Shown here one piece after another: positions 36,596-40,172 of a stretch of DNA of 40,172 nucleotides. Numbering within the stretch: the stretch's first letter is position 1; each line of letters starts with the position of its first letter. The notes beneath the pieces are model-generated. The model was not told the origin of the DNA and did not search any database. It worked only from the letters and a program-made list of their open reading frames with translations. The position numbers and the translations under genes are program-made. Origin of the DNA: a virus. Location of the stretch: positions 1 through 40,172 of the IMG/VR virus record IMGVR_UViG_3300022602_002180. One strand, written 5' to 3'.

Positions 36596-37191
36596 TGACG
36601 ACTGTTACTCTTAAAAAATTATTTCCTAAAAGTTTGTTAATAATCGATGACTTGTTATCGACCAGTGATCTTGTTGATCTAAATATCAATGCTAACAAAC
36701 TACTAATAAAATATGGAACTAACAAAGACACAGTATTATCGGTAAATTCTTCCTTTGGCACAAACAATTCATTGTTTAGTGATCCAGAACTTCGAGTAAT
36801 TGCAGATCTAATAATGTTACACGCTAAAGAATATGTAAAATTGTTAGGGTTCTCTGATAAAACTGCTGATAATTTAATTTACAGAAATATGTGGATAAAC
36901 ATTAGCAATGAAGGAGATTTTAATTTTCCGCACGTACATGGTGATAGTTTAATTTCTGGAGCATTTTATGTGCTATCTACTGCAGGATCTACTATTAGAT
37001 TTTTTAACGATATTACCAATACAATGCCTAAGCCAAAGACACCCACTGAGTTAAGTTTTGATTATTCAGATTTTGAATGTATAGAAAATAGATTAATTTT
37101 ATTCCGAAGCGATTTCTTACATGGAAATGCTAGACAACCCGCAGGAGAAAAGATTGTCATTTCTTTTAACATCGGAATAGGCAACAGCTAA
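36595..37191 (+). CDS. 2OG/Fe(II)-type oxygenase-like protein (divergent TIGR02466-like)
   Basis: 198 residues. EGDFNFPHVHGDSLISGAFY (about 106-125) gives H113-x-H115 and the S..SG.(F)Y strand of the family. RLILFRSDFLHGNARQP holds the distal H176, and EKIVISFNIGI places K186 where relatives have Arg, a conservative change for binding 2-oxoglutarate. It aligns in order with the preceding gene, so the two are probably old tandem duplicates. A 1-base overlap links it to the gene upstream. A 20-base gap with a GCTAAGTA box separates it from the next gene. Likely active as an iron oxygenase; substrate unknown. Confidence 0.65.
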   Translation: MTTVTLKKLFPKSLLIIDDLLSTSDLVDLNINANKLLIKYGTNKDTVLSVNSSFGTNNSLFSDPELRVIADLIMLHAKEYVKLLGFSDKTADNLIYRNMWINISNEGDFNFPHVHGDSLISGAFYVLSTAGSTIRFFNDITNTMPKPKTPTELSFDYSDFECIENRLILFRSDFLHGNARQPAGEKIVISFNIGIGNS

Positions 37192-37194
37192 GTA
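37187..37194 (+). promoter_or_regulatory. Possible late promoter box (GCTAAGTA)
   Basis: Same eight bases as the box at 788. It lies 25 bases before the start at 37212 and overlaps the stop of the gene at 36595, so part of the match (TAA) is explained by the stop codon. Confidence 0.25.
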
Positions 37195-37211
37195 GAACAG
37201 AGAGGAAAAAT

Positions 37212-37793
37212 ATGGAAGACTTATTCATCGGCCGATGGGACAACTTACTTACAAAGAGAGAATGTAATCAATTGATTCAATATTTTGAAGATATGAAATC
37301 TCTTAACAAAACATTTAATCGACAAGAAGATAAACACGGTGATCGACACAAAGTAGACGATGAAACTGTGTTTGTTACCGAACCAGAAGAATTTTCTTTT
37401 GACCATACACAAACAGCAATACAGCCATTTATACAAAAATTTTGGCCGGCTTATAATGAATATGTAGAAAAATACAGCGTAATCAAAGCTAGTAATGAAC
37501 ACGCTATGCTAAACATGAGATTACAAAAGACAAAACCAGGTGGCGGATATCACGTTTGGCACTACGAAACTAGCAGTTTTATTTCAAGTCCTAGATTTAT
37601 TACATACATGATATATTTGAACGATGTTGAAGAAGGCGGAGAAACAGAATTCTTATACCTACATAAACGTATTAAGCCTAAAGCGGGAACATTACTTATA
37701 TGGCCTAGCGGATTTCCCCACGCTCACCGTGGAAATACTCCGTTAACAGGGGACAAGTATATACTAACCGGGTGGTTAAATTTTATTAAATGA
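37212..37793 (+). CDS. 2-oxoglutarate/Fe(II) dioxygenase, prolyl-hydroxylase type
   Basis: 193 residues. LQKTKPGGGYHVWHYET carries H117-x-E119 as the first iron ligands. RFITYMIYLNDVEEGGETEF is the typical strand pair of prolyl 4-hydroxylase-like enzymes; PSGFPHAHRGNTP gives the distal His (H172, or H170); and GDKYILTGW places K182 at the 2-oxoglutarate site. All roles are filled, with Glu in place of the more common Asp. GAGAGGAAAA lies before the start. It ends the + strand operon; its last 18 bases overlap the end of the - strand halogenase-type gene. Likely a hydroxylase of a peptide or small molecule. Confidence 0.8.
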   Translation: MEDLFIGRWDNLLTKRECNQLIQYFEDMKSLNKTFNRQEDKHGDRHKVDDETVFVTEPEEFSFDHTQTAIQPFIQKFWPAYNEYVEKYSVIKASNEHAMLNMRLQKTKPGGGYHVWHYETSSFISSPRFITYMIYLNDVEEGGETEFLYLHKRIKPKAGTLLIWPSGFPHAHRGNTPLTGDKYILTGWLNFIK

Positions 37794-39254
37794 TCTCATT
37801 TTGGCTATTTCAAAATTAGTCATTGTGGTCATGTAGGCTGTTTTTTTATTTTTGTTAAAAGAATCTTCTAGCATAAATCGAGCAGATTTTTCTGGAACTT
37901 GTTTAACAGCATAATCTATACCTACAGCATCCATCCATATGTGTTTGTTGTGTGTTCCAAAAAGATGTTTATCACTTTGTTGTACAAACCACTGACGTTT
38001 ATACTTAAATTGTTCAATTGTAGCTAGTAAAGTGTCAGTAGGTTGATTATATTCCTGTACTTTTTTCCAGAATAATCCTGTTCTTTGGTTGTTAAGATAA
38101 TGGAGACCAATAAAATCCATAGCAGTATCATACCTAATTGATATTATGCTATTAAAACAATCAACATCGTCTTGTGTGTAAAAGCCTTTCTTTACTAAGT
38201 CACTAGAATTTACAATACCATCTATCATTAATTGTAGTCCGGTACTTTCTAATGGCTCAATGAATCCGCTAGCAAGTCCGATACTTAAACAATTATGTCT
38301 CCAATTTTTCTTATTATATTCTGGTTTAAATTTAATATGATTTAAACTGCTACTGATAATTCTATCAGCACCCCAATGATTTACAAATTGTTCTTCAGCT
38401 TCGGCAGGAGATAATAAACTACTGTCGTATACTAACCCAGATCCAATACGTCCTTGAATAGGAATCTTCCAAATCCATCCGTGATCAACTGCTTGAGCTA
38501 TTGTATAAGGACGCATACCGCTTTCTTGATCCTTATAGGCTATTTGACCAGCAACTGCTGAATTAAGAAGCAACATACTACTCTTGTCAACCCATTGACT
38601 ATCGGGTAGACTACTGCTTAGTAATCTTTTAAATCCAGTACAGTCAATATATAAGTCAGCTGTAACTTTTTCGTCATTGTCTAGCAGTAGATATTCTATG
38701 CCATGATCGTTAACTTTAACCTGTTTTACATTAGTCTGTTTATAGTTAATTTTAGGCATACATTTTTTAGATAAAAAATTAGCTAGTTTAATACAGTCTA
38801 AATGATAACCTTTACGAATATTGGCATTTGAAACTTTATTTTTAAGAACACATGTGGTCCAATCATCTAGGGCATACGTATTGTAATCGTATAATGTTTT
38901 ATCTTGAATGTTGTGCCACAACTCTATGTCACTAAGTTCTTCGTATTCCTGTCTAGTACGAGTAGTATTGAATGGATGCCAAACTACAGTTTTTTCATCT
39001 CGCCAACCAGGATATAGTATTCCGCATTTATAAGTAGCATCAGTTGCGGCCATCCATTCACTAGGATGTATCCCGCAGTTGTTTAAGAAATCGTCAAACC
39101 CTAAGATTGTAGCTTCGCCAACTCCTACGATTGGAATATTAGGGCTTTCGATTAGTGTTAAATTAATATCCGGTACTTGTCTGAGATAATAGGCTGCAGC
39201 AATCCAACCGCTAGTACCTCCTCCAACAATAACTATATTTTTTACTTTTCTCAT
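37776..39254 (-). CDS. Flavin-dependent tryptophan-halogenase-type protein
   Basis: 492 residues. GGGTSGW at 11-17 is the FAD site, GVGEATI lies at 44-50, and Lys76 in ATYKCGILYPGW is in the catalytic position. WIWKIP at 260-265 is the WxWxIP signature, and EPLESTG at 333-339 keeps the catalytic-type Glu (E336). All halogenase hallmarks are present, so it is probably functional given a flavin reductase from elsewhere. It is as different from the halogenase-type protein at 33254 as members of separate subfamilies would be, so it is not a recent duplicate. Its start overlaps the NUDIX gene stop by 4 bases (ATGA), and its end converges with the + strand operon. Substrate unknown. Confidence 0.85.
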   Translation of the reverse strand: MRKVKNIVIVGGGTSGWIAAAYYLRQVPDINLTLIESPNIPIVGVGEATILGFDDFLNNCGIHPSEWMAATDATYKCGILYPGWRDEKTVVWHPFNTTRTRQEYEELSDIELWHNIQDKTLYDYNTYALDDWTTCVLKNKVSNANIRKGYHLDCIKLANFLSKKCMPKINYKQTNVKQVKVNDHGIEYLLLDNDEKVTADLYIDCTGFKRLLSSSLPDSQWVDKSSMLLLNSAVAGQIAYKDQESGMRPYTIAQAVDHGWIWKIPIQGRIGSGLVYDSSLLSPAEAEEQFVNHWGADRIISSSLNHIKFKPEYNKKNWRHNCLSIGLASGFIEPLESTGLQLMIDGIVNSSDLVKKGFYTQDDVDCFNSIISIRYDTAMDFIGLHYLNNQRTGLFWKKVQEYNQPTDTLLATIEQFKYKRQWFVQQSDKHLFGTHNKHIWMDAVGIDYAVKQVPEKSARFMLEDSFNKNKKTAYMTTMTNFEIAKMRSFNKI

Positions 39255-39700
39255 ATTAAATCTACTAAATCAAATACAGTTTGTAGTTTAGTTCTAATGG
39301 TTTTTGAGCTAAAGCTATTACGTAAACCCTGATGTAAAGGCTTAGGAGCACGGTCTATAGTTGCCCACGCCCATCCGTAATGCTCGTCGCTTAGATAAGG
39401 AACAAATTCTTCCTTAATCACACAAAGATAAGTGTGAAAATTAAACACTTTATCATTGCTGACAAAAGTTTCGAGAGGAATTGTTTTAATTATTTCTGGA
39501 CTTGGTCCAATTTCTTCGTTGATTTCACGCACTAACCCTTGCCAAGGAGTTTCACCTTGTATGTTAGTACCACCAACTAAGCCCCACGTGCCTTCGTGTT
39601 TGCCGTGAGCTTTTTGTAACAGCAGAAAGCGTCGTGTAGACTTAGCATAAAATAATGCTCCACTACAAACAATTGATTCTTTTACAGTACTATTTTCCAT
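39251..39700 (-). CDS. NUDIX hydrolase
   Basis: 149 residues. The NUDIX box is complete: G44, five residues, E50, seven residues, then REINEEIG at 58-65, which binds the metal and the diphosphate of the substrate. The preceding KHEGTWGLVGGTN strand is typical and resembles GDP-mannose mannosyl hydrolase and ADP-ribose-type family members. Such enzymes cut nucleoside diphosphates linked to another moiety; the exact substrate is not readable. It overlaps the upstream virion gene by 19 bases and the downstream halogenase-type gene by 4, so the three are probably translated together. It may clear nucleotides or supply the halogenase-linked pathway (inference). Confidence 0.85.
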   Translation of the reverse strand: MENSTVKESIVCSGALFYAKSTRRFLLLQKAHGKHEGTWGLVGGTNIQGETPWQGLVREINEEIGPSPEIIKTIPLETFVSNDKVFNFHTYLCVIKEEFVPYLSDEHYGWAWATIDRAPKPLHQGLRNSFSSKTIRTKLQTVFDLVDLI

Positions 39701-40172
39701 TGTGCGGCCGTATATTCACCTTCGAAACTTTTAACCCATGAAACGCCGTTCCATAAGTATTGTATTCCAGTATATATATTCGTTTGCCACACTAGTGTAT
39801 CATGAACCTGAGTAGAATTAAACACCACATGCCATTCTGATCCTGTCCACTCGATAATATCGTTTGCTACCGCTATTAATGCGCCCCATTCGTGCGCAGG
39901 TTCTTCGTTAATTGTCGCTCCAATATCTTCCACTAGTAAATAGCGTGTACCTACTGCTACTGTTACATTAGGTGGATTCACTTCGTTATGAGGACGATGT
40001 GGATTAAATGTCTGCGGATTTATAATAGCATCAAATGTTCCAGGGCTGTTAGGTCTGTAACTAGTGCTTGGGCTATAATGTACAGTATCTGAATCTAAAT
40101 AACCGTTACTATCTATACCAGTATTTGTTGTTAAGGTATCATCGTTCCAGTTAACAGTTAGTACATTATAAT
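39682..40172 (-). CDS. Virion structural protein, 5' end beyond the window
   Basis: The frame is open from 39682 to the right window edge, with no stop across 162 codons. A GTG at 39979-39981 could be read as a start, but upstream codons continue without a break (GYLDSDTVHYSPS, FNPHRPHNEVNPPN), so the gene runs past the edge. The visible part has TRYLLVEDIG, DIIEWTGSEWHVVF and a C-terminal YLWNGVSWVKSFEGEY. I associate this pattern with virion structural proteins of T4-like cyanophages, of the neck, tail or baseplate kind. It overlaps the NUDIX gene by 19 bases. Class likely; exact identity not settled. Confidence 0.6.
   Translation of the reverse strand, partial: YNVLTVNWNDDTLTTNTGIDSNGYLDSDTVHYSPSTSYRPNSPGTFDAIINPQTFNPHRPHNEVNPPNVTVAVGTRYLLVEDIGATINEEPAHEWGALIAVANDIIEWTGSEWHVVFNSTQVHDTLVWQTNIYTGIQYLWNGVSWVKSFEGEYTAAQWKIVL

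Noticed and set aside
36014-37191. The two adjacent oxygenase-like genes as one gene broken by a frameshift
   Set aside because: Each has a complete set of motifs in order and its own start and stop, so they are tandem paralogs.
37765-37850. Possible terminator (TAACC-GGGT-GGTTA followed by T-rich DNA, and a T run near 37840)
   Set aside because: The hairpin is only 5 bp and codes for the end of the oxygenase; the T run codes for Lys codons on the - strand. No stable hairpin sits directly before it.

Overview
The window is a stretch of a low-GC, tailed-phage genome. It is most likely a T4-like myovirus of aquatic bacteria, of the cyanophage or pelagiphage kind. Reasons: genes are densely packed with 1-20 base overlaps; a long run of fiber and adhesin genes is read from one strand; T4-late-promoter-like boxes (close to TATAAATA) sit about 22-28 bases before several starts; and flavin halogenases with 2-oxoglutarate oxygenases follow, an accessory set reported in T4-like cyanophages. 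There is no photosynthesis gene, integrase, tRNA or CRISPR to fix the host, so the host is inference.

Bases 1 to about 28200 (+ strand) are a virion fiber/adhesin block: the 3' part of one fiber gene, small beta-rich structural proteins, two paralogous fibers (starts 1985 and 3316) and two giant paralogous adhesins of 2853 and 3859 residues that fill half of the window. The giants share one plan: N-terminal Trp/Tyr carbohydrate-binding-like repeats, helical repeats and a pectate-lyase-like beta helix, long runs of small beta modules, a BNR-like propeller, and a common C-terminal segment. A GC-rich, hairpin-rich leader (about 3195-3315) precedes the second small fiber. Small beta modules are inserted inside other domains in at least five genes, and uninterrupted sister copies in the same window show where they went in.

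Bases 28240-29722 hold two unrecognised genes, one with a predicted helical, charged centre. Bases 29770-37793 are a compact + strand operon of oxidative tailoring enzymes: a degenerate flavin-halogenase-like protein, a fusion of a U32-like Fe-S barrel with an SAM methyltransferase, a prolyl-hydroxylase-type oxygenase, a canonical tryptophan-halogenase-type protein, an unrecognised beta-rich protein and four further genes, of which all four look like 2-oxoglutarate/Fe(II)-type oxygenases. A converging - strand set (40172 down to 37776) carries a virion protein cut by the window edge, a NUDIX hydrolase and a third halogenase-type protein.

Working model (inference): the adhesins bind host surface glycans and the late operon chemically modifies something in the same infection phase. 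The substrate could be fiber side chains, a peptide or a host metabolite. The best candidates for undescribed biology are the tailoring operon with its U32-methyltransferase fusion, the structured leader at 3195-3315, and the nested spread of beta modules through the adhesin genes.
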